A DNA stretch of 6,885 nt from the NCBI GenBank assembly GCA_020354085.1, contig CP070641.1, positions 446,855-453,739 of the forward strand, given 5' to 3'. This DNA is from Pseudomonadota bacterium (lineage in GTDB: Bacteria > Pseudomonadota > Gammaproteobacteria > Acidiferrobacterales > Sulfurifustaceae). The first letter of the stretch is position 1, and each line of letters opens with the position of its first letter. Shown here piece by piece: positions 1 to 6,241 of this stretch. The notes under the pieces are model-generated. The model searched no databases. It had not been told where the DNA came from and was given only the letters and a program-made list of their open reading frames with translations. Made by a program: the position numbers and the translations under genes.

Positions 1-1245
1 CGTATGCGTCACACGCCCGCGGAACGACCAGCCGAGGAACGGGCTGTTGCGGCCACGCGACACGAAATCCTCCGCGTTGAAGGTCCAGTCGGCGCTCGGA
101 TCGAAGATGCAGATATCGGCGGTGGATCCGACGCCGAGATCACCGGCGTCGATGCCGAGGATCTCCGCTGGTCGGTGGGTTAGCGACGCGATCGCTTCCG
201 ACAGCGTCAGTATCTGCTCGTCGACCAGCTTCAATGTAAGGGGTAGTAAAGTTTCCAATCCCGAAATGCCGGGCTCGGCATCGCTGAACGGTGCGAGCTT
301 GGCATCAGGTTCGTGCGGTTGGTGATCTGAGCAAATCGCGCCGATCACGCCACCTTTGAGTGCCGCGCGCAGCCCTTCGCGGTCACGGCGCGCGCGCAGC
401 GGCGGCAACACGTGGCATTGGGTGTTGAACTCGCCGACATCGTGCTCGGTCAGGTGCAGGTGATGCGCCGTGACATCGGCGCTCACGGCCAGGCCGCGAT
501 TGCGCGCTTCCGCAATCATGGTTACGGCTCGCGCGCTCGACAGCCCGCAGAAGTGCGCGCGAACGCCAGTTTGCTCGATGAGCGCGAGATCGCGCGCCAC
601 GCCGACGGTCTCGGCTGCTTCCGGGATGCCGGGGAGCCCAAGGCGAGTGCCGACCTCGCCTTCGTGCACGCAGCCATTGCCGGCGAGCCACGGATCCTGG
701 GCGTGCAGGAACACGGTGAGATCAAAGCTCGCGGCATACTCCATGGCGCGGCGCATGACGAGCGTATCGGTCACCGGTACAAGCGCGTTGGTGAGCCCGA
801 CACAACCGGCCTCATCGAGCGCCTCCATGTCGGTCAGGAGCTTGCCCTCCAAGTTTTGCGTGAGCGCACCCAAGGGGTGAATGAAGGCGAGCCCGAAGCG
901 CCAGGCGCGCGATTGGATCATCTGCGCCATGGCCGGCGTGTCGATCACCGGTTGGGTGTCGGGTGGGCAGCAAAGCGTGGTGATGCCGGCGGCGACTGCC
1001 GCACGCGTTTCCGATTCGATCGTGGCCTTGTATTCGAGGCCCGGTTCGCGCAGGCGCGCGCGCAGATCGACAATTCCCGGGCACACCACATGCCCGCTCG
1101 CGTCGAGCGTGCGTTTAGCCTTGAAGCCATCGGGCGCCTGGCCCACGCCGACGATGAAGCCCTTGTCGTCGATGAACAGGTCTTGCTGTGCATCGACGCC
1201 ATTAGCCGGGTCGATCAGGCGACCGCCTTGAATGCGAAGACTCAT
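1..1245 (-). CDS. pyrC': Dihydroorotase-like protein PyrC' (non-catalytic ATCase partner), 3' end cut by window edge
   Basis: The minus-strand frame is open for 415 codons from ATG at 1245 to the left edge. The family is about 423 residues, so only the last few are missing. The fold is that of the cyclic amidohydrolases, with typical segments PGIVDLRARLREPG (57-70), FLHAQD (179-184), VTAHHLHLTE (258-267) and ICSDHQPH (304-311). Active dihydroorotases have D-x-H-x-H-x-R near residue 60; here both histidines are arginine (R62, R64). The bridging Asp position appears to be Asn or nearby (about 153), and the ligand His of AHVST appears to be G234. H181 and D307 remain. This pattern is known from the Pseudomonas pseudo-dihydroorotase, which has no enzyme activity but is needed to assemble active ATCase with PyrB; that role is inferred here. 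The start codon overlaps the pyrB stop (ATGA, 4 nt), and GAGG lies about 11 nt upstream. Confidence 0.93.
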   Translation of the reverse strand, partial: MSLRIQGGRLIDPANGVDAQQDLFIDDKGFIVGVGQAPDGFKAKRTLDASGHVVCPGIVDLRARLREPGLEYKATIESETRAAVAAGITTLCCPPDTQPVIDTPAMAQMIQSRAWRFGLAFIHPLGALTQNLEGKLLTDMEALDEAGCVGLTNALVPVTDTLVMRRAMEYAASFDLTVFLHAQDPWLAGNGCVHEGEVGTRLGLPGIPEAAETVGVARDLALIEQTGVRAHFCGLSSARAVTMIAEARNRGLAVSADVTAHHLHLTEHDVGEFNTQCHVLPPLRARRDREGLRAALKGGVIGAICSDHQPHEPDAKLAPFSDAEPGISGLETLLPLTLKLVDEQILTLSEAIASLTHRPAEILGIDAGDLGVGSTADICIFDPSADWTFNAEDFVSRGRNSPFLGWSFRGRVTHT

Positions 1246-2219
1246 CCGCGTCGGCCCTCATCGGCAGGTGATCCGCCGAGGATCAGGGCCATGACCGCCA
1301 TACGCACGGCGATGCCATTGGTCACCTGCGGCAGAATCACCGATTGCGGGCCATCGGCGATGGCCGAGTCGATTTCGAGGCCACGGTTCATCGGCCCCGG
1401 GTGCATGACAATGGCGTCGGGCTTGGCGTGCGCGAGCTTGTCGGGCGTGAGGCCGAAGAGGTTGAAGTATTCCTGCTCGCTCGGGATGAGCGCGCCGCGC
1501 ATGCGTTCGCGTTGCAGGCGCAACATGACCACGACGTCCACGCCATTCAGTCCGGCCTCCATGTCGCTGTAAGGGCGCACCCCGAGCGTTTCGACCGCCG
1601 TCGGCAACAGCGTTTTGGGCGCCACCACGCGAATATCCGGTGCGCCCAGGATGCGCAGGGCGTGAATCAGCGAACGCGCCACGCGCGAGTGCAGGATGTC
1701 GCCGACGATCGCCACCGATAGCTTGTCGAACCCGCCCTTGAGTTGACGAATGGTGAAGCAGTCGAGAAGCGCCTGTGTTGGATGGGCGTGTGCGCCATCG
1801 CCGGCGTTGATCAGGTGCACATGCGCCGGCAAGTAGCGCGCGATCAGGTAGGCCGCACCGCTTAAGCTGTGGCGCACCACGAACAGATCGGTGTGCATCG
1901 CCTCGAGGTTGCGGATGGTATCGAGCACCGTCTCGCCCTTCGAGGTGCTGGAAGTCGAGACGGCGATGTTGATGACGTCGGCCGACAGGCGCTTGGCCGC
2001 GATCTCAAACGTCGTGCGCGTGCGGGTGCTCGACTCGAAGAACAGGTTGACGACGGTCTTGCCGCGCAGCAGCGGGACCTTCTTGATCTCGCGTTCGCGG
2101 AAGCTGATGAACGATTCGGCGGTATCGAGGATGTCTACGAGGGTTTGGCGGGGGAGTCCTTCAATGGTCAACAGGTGCCGAAGCCGGCCGTGACCATCGA
2201 ACTGTATGTCGCCCGTCAA
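1242..2219 (-). CDS. pyrB: Aspartate carbamoyltransferase catalytic chain PyrB, TTG start
   Basis: PyrB condenses carbamoyl phosphate and aspartate to N-carbamoylaspartate, the committed step of pyrimidine synthesis. The 325-residue product has the carbamoyl-phosphate motif STRTRTT (64-70), the catalytic-loop SKGE (93-96), HPTQALLD (146-153), the aspartate-binding RLQRERM (234-240) and HPGPMNRGLE (273-282). About 15 residues precede the first catalytic-chain helix, as in the N-terminally extended Pseudomonas enzyme; there the extension is linked to nucleotide inhibition. No ATG or GTG fits the family start. TTG at 2219 overlaps the pyrR stop (TTGA, 4 nt) and follows an AGAGGGG Shine-Dalgarno with 6 nt spacing, so it is the chosen start. 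The gene sits between pyrR and pyrC' with 4-nt overlaps on both sides, fitting coupled synthesis of a PyrB-PyrC' dodecamer. No pyrI regulatory chain is seen. Confidence 0.96.
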   Translation of the reverse strand: MTGDIQFDGHGRLRHLLTIEGLPRQTLVDILDTAESFISFREREIKKVPLLRGKTVVNLFFESSTRTRTTFEIAAKRLSADVINIAVSTSSTSKGETVLDTIRNLEAMHTDLFVVRHSLSGAAYLIARYLPAHVHLINAGDGAHAHPTQALLDCFTIRQLKGGFDKLSVAIVGDILHSRVARSLIHALRILGAPDIRVVAPKTLLPTAVETLGVRPYSDMEAGLNGVDVVVMLRLQRERMRGALIPSEQEYFNLFGLTPDKLAHAKPDAIVMHPGPMNRGLEIDSAIADGPQSVILPQVTNGIAVRMAVMALILGGSPADEGRRG

Positions 2220-2716
2220 CTGTTCCCCTCTTGGATCTTGAGCTCGAGCTTCTCTGGCCCGGTGAGTTTAACATGCTGGCGGCGCGTGAGCTTGAGGTGA
2301 CCGCCGACCACCTGGGCCTCAATCGGCAACTCGCGGCCGTCGCGTTCGATCAGCACGGCCAGTGTCACGGAGGCCGGGCGGCCGTAGTCGAAGATCTCGT
2401 TTAAGGCTGCACGGATGGTGCGACCGGTATGCAGCACATCATCGACCAGGATGATATGGCGGTCCTCGATGTCGACCGGCAAGTTCGAGGCGCGCACCTG
2501 CGGATTCATGCCGATGCGGGTGAAGTCGTCGCGGTAGAAGGAGATGTCGAGCGTGCCAAGCGGCTCGGCGAGACCGAGCAGGCGATGCAGCCGGTCGGCC
2601 ACCCATACGCCGCCGGTGCGGATGCCGATCATGAGCGGCGTGCGTTCGAGATGCGGGCGCAGCCCTTCGGCCATCTGCGCCAGCGTCGTGTCGACATCAA
2701 TCGCCGGACGGGTCAT
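2216..2716 (-). CDS. pyrR: PyrR-family bifunctional regulator / uracil phosphoribosyltransferase
   Basis: This 166-residue protein belongs to the type I phosphoribosyltransferase fold. The PRPP-binding signature ILVDDVLHTGRT lies at 89-100, an IRTGG loop at 32-36, and the PyrR-typical DISFYRDDF at 57-65. In Gram-positive bacteria PyrR binds pyr mRNA in response to UMP and causes attenuation, and it has weak uracil phosphoribosyltransferase activity. In Pseudomonas-type operons the regulatory role is less clear. The frame stays open upstream to 2905, but those residues lie over ruvX and do not look like PyrR. ATG at 2716 begins the family-like MTRPAIDVD, with AGGTG about 10 nt upstream. The start lies inside the end of ruvX (20-nt overlap) and the stop overlaps the pyrB start. 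There is therefore no leader or attenuator directly before pyrR or pyrB. Confidence 0.93.
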   Translation of the reverse strand: MTRPAIDVDTTLAQMAEGLRPHLERTPLMIGIRTGGVWVADRLHRLLGLAEPLGTLDISFYRDDFTRIGMNPQVRASNLPVDIEDRHIILVDDVLHTGRTIRAALNEIFDYGRPASVTLAVLIERDGRELPIEAQVVGGHLKLTRRQHVKLTGPEKLELKIQEGNS

Positions 2717-3155
2717 TGGTCGTAGGCACCTGATCGTTAAGAAACGCCTGTAGTATTGTCTGGGCGGCGAGTTTGTCGAGTCGCCGCTTGTGGCGCGTTC
2801 CGGGGATGCCGGCTTCGTATAAGACCGTCTTCGCGCTGCGGGTCGACAGCCGCTCGTCGACATAGTGTACCGGCAAATGGTAACGGGCCTGCAACTCACC
2901 GCCAAAGCGTCGCGCCGCCCGCGTCATGACGTTGGGGGTGCCATCCATATTAAGGGGCAGGCCGACCACCAGGGCAGCGGGTCGCCACTCCTCTATCAGG
3001 CGCGTGATCTGGATCCAATCGGGACCACGCTTGCTGGCCGCGACCGTCGACAGCGGCTCGGCCAGGCGCGAGTGGGTTCCGCCGACGGCCACGCCGATCA
3101 GTTTCTCGCCAAAATCGAAGCCGAGGTAGCTGCGCGGTGCGGCAGCGGCGGTCAT
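2697..3155 (-). CDS. ruvX: RuvX/YqgF-type putative pre-16S rRNA nuclease (Holliday junction resolvase-like)
   Basis: The 152-residue product has the RNase H-like fold of the YqgF family. The three acidic active-site positions can be placed at D14 (LGFDFGEK), E101 (YVDERLST) and D127 (RRLDKLAAQ). The family segment VVGLPLNMDGT is at 63-73. YqgF is an essential gene in E. coli, where it matures the 5' end of 16S rRNA. A role in Holliday junction resolution has been proposed from the fold and from studies in other bacteria. The start at ATG 3155 gives the usual N-terminus, but the ribosome binding site is weak (a GGAG about 20 nt upstream), so translation may depend on readthrough from yqgE, whose stop is 39 nt upstream. 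The 3' end overlaps pyrR by 20 nt, a pairing common in proteobacteria. Confidence 0.94.
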   Translation of the reverse strand: MTAAAAPRSYLGFDFGEKLIGVAVGGTHSRLAEPLSTVAASKRGPDWIQITRLIEEWRPAALVVGLPLNMDGTPNVMTRAARRFGGELQARYHLPVHYVDERLSTRSAKTVLYEAGIPGTRHKRRLDKLAAQTILQAFLNDQVPTTNDPSGD

Positions 3156-3179
3156 GGTCGAGGAAATGGCGGCTCCGCG

Positions 3180-3194
3180 CCGGCGCGCGGCCGG
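3180..3194 (-). repeat. Small GC-rich inverted repeat between yqgE and ruvX
   Basis: CCGGC and GCCGG form a perfect 5-bp stem around GCGCG, directly after the yqgE stop codon. No T-run follows on the minus strand, so it does not look like an intrinsic terminator. It could stabilise the yqgE 3' end or modulate ruvX translation, but at this GC content it may be chance. Confidence 0.3.
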
Positions 3195-3758
3195 TCAGGC
3201 ATGGCCGGCTTCACCCGACAGGCTCGTGAGATTGGCCCCCGTGAGTTGCACGGCCGTCTGCCAGCGCAGCTCGAGCGCGGTATGAAAAAGGATCTCACCG
3301 CTCGCCTGGGCGTGCAGCCAGGAGTTCTCCGAAATCTCTCGTTCCAGCTGGCCTGGCCCCCAACCAGCATAGCCAAGCGCGACCAGGTAGCTGCCCGGAC
3401 CGCGGCTGGCGCCGATCGCCTCCAGGATATCGCGCGAAGTGGATACGCCGATCGAGTCGGTCACGGCGAGCGTCGAGCCCCATTGGCCGAGCGGCTCGTG
3501 CAGCACGAAGCCGCGGTTGTTTTGTACCGGCCCGCCGAAATAGACCGGTGCGGCAGCGTGATCGGCGGCGGGGTTCTCAATGCCCAGCTGTTCGAAGACG
3601 TCACGTAACTTCAGGTCGGTGAGACGATTGATGATGATGCCCATGGCGCCGTCGGCATTGTGCTCGCACACATATGTCACGCTGCGCGCGAAGTTCGGAT
3701 CGGCCAGGCTCGGCATGGCGATCAGGAGCTTATTAGCGAGCGAGGTAGTTTCGACCAT
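3195..3758 (-). CDS. yqgE: YqgE/AlgH family protein (DUF179)
   Basis: This 187-residue protein matches the usual length of the family, which is 187 in E. coli and about 189 for Pseudomonas AlgH. Typical family segments are LLIAMPSLADPNFARSV (11-27), the Gly-rich AMGIIINR (38-45), VYFGGPVQNNRGFVLH (72-87) and the ALGYAGWGPGQLEREI stretch (127-142). In P. aeruginosa AlgH was named for an effect on alginate production; the biochemical function is not established, although structures are known. No signal peptide or membrane segment is seen, so a cytoplasmic protein is likely. ATG 3758 is preferred over TTG 3794 because it gives the conserved N-terminus and has AGGT just upstream (TTAGGTCT before ATG). 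It follows tonB after 52 nt and precedes ruvX after 39 nt; yqgE-ruvX is one of the most stable gene pairs in proteobacteria. Confidence 0.94.
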   Translation of the reverse strand: MVETTSLANKLLIAMPSLADPNFARSVTYVCEHNADGAMGIIINRLTDLKLRDVFEQLGIENPAADHAAAPVYFGGPVQNNRGFVLHEPLGQWGSTLAVTDSIGVSTSRDILEAIGASRGPGSYLVALGYAGWGPGQLEREISENSWLHAQASGEILFHTALELRWQTAVQLTGANLTSLSGEAGHA

Positions 3759-3810
3759 AGACCTAAGTATCCAGCAGGGCACCGCATCGAACAAGCTTGA
3801 CGGTCTGTTT

Positions 3811-4731
3811 CTAGTTCTCGCTCGTTAACCGTTCATTGAACTTCCAGGTGCGCGTGATGTGTAGCTCGTCGGTATCCGCGCGGATGTCCGGGGGGAAGGG
3901 CGAGAACGGTGCCGATAGCTCGACAATTCGTGTGGCCGCATCATCGAGGAGTTTGTACCCGGAAGAACGACGCACAGCGATAGAGCCGACCGATCCGTCG
4001 GCGCGCACCGTGACATCGAGCACGAGACTGCCTTGCAGGCCGCGACGCTTGGCTTCTTCCGGATAATTCAGGTTACCGATGCGCTCGACTTTGGCGCGCC
4101 ACGCGTCCATGTAGGCGGCATACTTGTACTCTTGCGTGCGCGCGTTGAGGTATTTCTTGCGTGGGCGGTTTTGAAATTCCTGCCAGGTGCGGCTGATCTC
4201 GGCATTGAGCCGCGCGCGCTCCGCGACCAGATCCGGTCGCTCGATGATGCCGGGTACCGGCGGGGCGGCTTGCAGTGGCTTGTCCTGCGGTTTTGGATCG
4301 AGGCTGCGGACTTTGGTGTCGGAGCGCAACGTGAACAGATCCACCACTTCACGCTGCGACGGCTGCCGTTCCTGTGGTGCGGGACGGCTCACCGGAACAT
4401 TGCGGTTGCGATCAGCAATCTCGCGTACCGGCAGGGGGCTGCGCGCGATGTCGGCGCGGTTGCCTTCGCCCCCGCCGTCTTGATTTGCTTGGGCCAGGAA
4501 CTCCGGTTTGTCCGGGGCTTTGGCGCTTTGGGTCTGGACGAGTGTGATTTCGAGCGTCGGAAGCCCCTGAAGATCGCGTAGCTTCGGCAAGCTGAAACCG
4601 ATCCCGAGGATGACGATGATATGGACGAGGGTTGAGCCGAACAGGCTCACCCGCATGCGTTCGTGCGCCGGAAGCGCTGAGAACGCGGTGCCCACCGCGG
4701 ACAAGGTCGTCAGAGTCAGACCTAGCTTCAT
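3811..4731 (-). CDS. tonB: Energy transducer TonB (TonB3-like)
   Basis: The product is 306 residues. A membrane segment spans about 29-48 and carries S33-x3-H37, the same spacing as the functional Ser/His pair in the E. coli TonB anchor. A linker rich in Pro, Gln and charged residues follows (about 68-165), then a helical charged part (168-205) and a C-terminal TonB domain (about 207-300) with NYPEEAKRRGLQGSLVLDV, the DGSV turn and a WKF end. TonB couples the proton motive force through ExbB/ExbD to outer-membrane transporters. In P. aeruginosa the TonB at this locus (TonB3) is reported to influence twitching motility, which fits the nearby pilGH; this is inference for this organism. ATG 4731 is used; an in-frame ATG at 4656 (M26) is an alternative just before the membrane helix. 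No strong Shine-Dalgarno is visible. No exbBD lies in the window. Confidence 0.92.
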   Translation of the reverse strand: MKLGLTLTTLSAVGTAFSALPAHERMRVSLFGSTLVHIIVILGIGFSLPKLRDLQGLPTLEITLVQTQSAKAPDKPEFLAQANQDGGGEGNRADIARSPLPVREIADRNRNVPVSRPAPQERQPSQREVVDLFTLRSDTKVRSLDPKPQDKPLQAAPPVPGIIERPDLVAERARLNAEISRTWQEFQNRPRKKYLNARTQEYKYAAYMDAWRAKVERIGNLNYPEEAKRRGLQGSLVLDVTVRADGSVGSIAVRRSSGYKLLDDAATRIVELSAPFSPFPPDIRADTDELHITRTWKFNERLTSEN

Positions 4732-4770
4732 GTCTGGTTTTCAGTATAACGCAGCCGCCCGCGCACTAAC

Positions 4771-5730
4771 CTAGCGCGCCGCGGCCAGTTTGCTAGCGAT
4801 GGCATCGAGCAACTGCCCAGCGATATTGATGCCATAAAGTGCATCAAGTTCCCGCGCGCAAGTTGGGCTGGTCACGTTGATTTCCGTCACGAACTCACCG
4901 ATGACATCGATCCCGACGAACAATAGGCCCTTGCTGCGTAGGCTAGGCGCCAGTTGCGCGCACAGCCAGCGGTCCCGGACCGAGAGTTCGACTCCCGAAT
5001 AGGTTCCGCCCACCGCTAGGTTGGCGCGGGTCTCGCCCGGTTTCGGGTGACGCGCGAGTGCGTACGGGACCGGTTCGCCATCTATCAGCAGGATGCGTTT
5101 GTCACCGTGCGCAATCTCGGGCAAGAAGCGTTGCGCCATGATATGGCGCGCGCCGCGCTGCGTGAGCATCTCGATGGTTACATTGACATTCGGATCCGCC
5201 CTTCGGAGGCGAAACACCGAGCTGCCGCCCATGGCGTCGAGCGGTTTTAATAGGATGTCCTGGTGCTCGTCGAGAAATTCAATCAGTCGCGCGTGGGCGC
5301 TCGTTACCAGAAGCGGCGGCGCGCAATCCGGGAATTGGGCGAGGTATAGCTTCTCGTTGGCGTCGCGCAGCGCCTGCGGTCGGTTGACGATTAAGGCGCC
5401 TTCGGTCTCGGCGAACTCCAGAATGTAAGTGGCATAGAGATATTCCTGGTCGAATGGCGGGTCCTTGCGCATCAGGATCACGTCGAAGGCCGCAAGCGCC
5501 TGTTCCTGAGCGGGGTTTGTCCAGTCAAACCAATGCGCAGGGTCGCGACGTACGACGAGGGAGCGTCCTCGCCCATAAGCTCGGCCATCGCGCACGTAGA
5601 GATCGGGGACCTCGAAGTAATGGATCTGCCACCCGCGTGCCTGGGCCTCCCATAACATGGCGAGGGTGGTGTCCTTGTGATAATGGATGGACCCGATAGG
5701 GTCCATTACGACAGCCAGGCGCACGGTCAT
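4771..5730 (-). CDS. gshB: Glutathione synthetase GshB
   Basis: GshB joins gamma-glutamylcysteine and glycine with ATP to make glutathione in the cytosol. The 319-residue product is close to E. coli GshB (316) and shares its landmarks. The N-terminal MDPIGSIHYHKDTTLAMLWEAQ is at 9-30, VILMRKDPPFD at 84-94, ATYILE at 100-105, ATP-grasp LKPLDAMGGSSVF at 161-173, the LLIDGEPVPYALAR stretch at 214-227, VGIDVIG at 272-278 and the metal/ATP-binding EINVTSPT at 283-290. ATG 5730 is chosen because it gives the family N-terminus. The frame stays open upstream with ATG 5796 and GTG 5823, but those residues look like translated leader. The Shine-Dalgarno is poor. It is the first gene of the minus-strand series, 39 nt before tonB, and is divergent from pilG. 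No clear sigma-70 promoter was found. Confidence 0.97.
   Translation of the reverse strand: MTVRLAVVMDPIGSIHYHKDTTLAMLWEAQARGWQIHYFEVPDLYVRDGRAYGRGRSLVVRRDPAHWFDWTNPAQEQALAAFDVILMRKDPPFDQEYLYATYILEFAETEGALIVNRPQALRDANEKLYLAQFPDCAPPLLVTSAHARLIEFLDEHQDILLKPLDAMGGSSVFRLRRADPNVNVTIEMLTQRGARHIMAQRFLPEIAHGDKRILLIDGEPVPYALARHPKPGETRANLAVGGTYSGVELSVRDRWLCAQLAPSLRSKGLLFVGIDVIGEFVTEINVTSPTCARELDALYGINIAGQLLDAIASKLAAAR
5687..5706 (-). repeat. Perfect 8-bp inverted repeat in the gshB 5' coding region
   Basis: ATGGACCC (5687-5694) and GGGTCCAT (5699-5706) are exact reverse complements around a 4-nt loop. In the gshB mRNA this is a hairpin over codons 9-15, which encode the conserved MDPIGSI. It lies about 25 nt into the message from the start codon, where structure can slow early translation. 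The hexamers GGGTCC and GGACCC recur as another inverted repeat at 5906-5922. Protein constraint explains part of the sequence, but the pairing depends on codon choice. Confidence 0.6.
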
Positions 5731-5905
5731 GGGTGTTTGCAGCCCGCGCGTTCGGCCGCGGCGCGTGACTGGCGGCGCGATCGGCCACCCCACCATACCC
5801 CATGGGCCTTCCCGGGTTGACACGCGCTGGCGCTTCGCCCCCGCCTGTCTCGCGATGGCCTAAGTTCGACACTGGCCAGCGATGTGTTGCCGCCCGTATT
5901 TCGAC

Positions 5906-5929
5906 GGGTCCTATGCGGACCCCGCGGGG
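5906..5929. repeat. Adjoining palindromes upstream of gshB
   Basis: GGGTCC (5906-5911) and GGACCC (5917-5922) form a perfect 6-bp inverted repeat around TATGC. It overlaps the 10-bp palindrome CCCCGCGGGG (5920-5929), so two alternative pairings share GACCCC. The same hexamers are in the hairpin in the gshB coding start. This could be a regulator site or RNA structure; nothing identifies a binding protein. Confidence 0.4.
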
Positions 5930-6022
5930 CACCCATGCCGGGCGTAGCACTTGGTCTGTGGGTCGGGTACGAGACCGGAACCAGGCTGACACCCCCAGAT
6001 TTGCGCGATTTTATAGTACAAG

Positions 6023-6039
6023 CTGGCATATTCATTGCA
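6023..6039 (+). promoter_or_regulatory. Candidate sigma-54 (RpoN) -24/-12 promoter toward pilG
   Basis: The element reads C TGGCAT ATTCA TTGCA. It fits the RpoN consensus TGGCAC-N5-TTGC(A/T) with one mismatch and has the strict GG-N10-GC spacing (GG 6025-6026, GC 6037-6038). A start near 6050 would give pilG a leader of about 235 nt, or could serve a small RNA. Enhancer-binding sites were not identified. RpoN with PilR drives pilA in Pseudomonas, but pilG is not known to me as a sigma-54 gene, so this is a sequence-based suggestion only. Confidence 0.42.
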
Positions 6040-6066
6040 GGTCTACTTTGTCTTTTGCAGCGCGAC

Positions 6067-6079
6067 CGGGGGAGCCCCG
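6067..6079 (+). repeat. Short GC hairpin in the putative pilG leader
   Basis: CGGGG (6067-6071) pairs with CCCCG (6075-6079) around a GAG loop. It lies about 17 nt after the start predicted from the sigma-54-like element. No T-run follows, so it is not a terminator. It could be the 5' stem of a leader RNA, or chance. Confidence 0.3.
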
Positions 6080-6193
6080 TTGGCTATGGAAATGGCGAGA
6101 CTTTGGTCCGGCGCGCGCGAATGCTTGGACTATATTGATGGAGTATGCGCCAGTCGATGGGCCTGTATAGTTTGGCGGTACACGGGAATTTGT

Positions 6194-6210
6194 GCTAACC
6201 AATCATTAGC
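6194..6210 (+). repeat. Inverted repeat GCTAA-N7-TTAGC upstream of pilG
   Basis: GCTAA (6194-6198) and TTAGC (6206-6210) are perfect reverse complements around CCAATCA. In RNA the stem extends by two G-U pairs and one U-A pair. The half-site spacing also suits a dimeric DNA-binding protein, but no family is recognised. It sits about 80 bp before the pilG start. Confidence 0.35.
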
Positions 6211-6241
6211 GTAGGAAAAACTCCGAACAAATCACTTAATA

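Noticed and set aside
188..195. GCGATCGC palindromic octamer
   Set aside because: Single occurrence inside pyrC' coding sequence; expected by chance at this GC content.
412..1572. Long plus-strand open frame (386 codons) opposite pyrC' and pyrB
   Set aside because: It lies antisense to two well-supported genes, spans their junction, and encodes an Arg/Ala/Gly-rich product with no domain. High third-position GC in the real genes creates such frames.
2717..2905. N-terminal extension of pyrR up to 2905
   Set aside because: The added residues are the ruvX region read in another frame and do not resemble PyrR. ATG 2716 gives the normal family N-terminus and length.
2865..3608. Plus-strand open frame (247 codons) opposite ruvX and yqgE
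   Set aside because: It is antisense to two conserved genes and has low-complexity composition with no recognisable motif.
4743..4748. TATACT (-10-like) just upstream of tonB on the minus strand
   Set aside because: It is only 11 nt before the start codon, giving an almost absent leader, and there is no -35 box at 16-18 nt.
5817..5822. TTGACA on the plus strand as a -35 box
   Set aside because: The region 16-18 nt downstream is CCCGCC-like with no -10 box.
5731..5823. Upstream extension of gshB (ATG 5796 or GTG 5823)
   Set aside because: The extra residues are not part of GshB, and start at 5730 aligns with the E. coli N-terminus.
5884..6138. Plus-strand 84-codon frame with a hydrophobic stretch in the gshB-pilG gap
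   Set aside because: It has a GTG start without a ribosome binding site, no known family, overlaps the sigma-54-like element, and competes with equally open frames on both strands.
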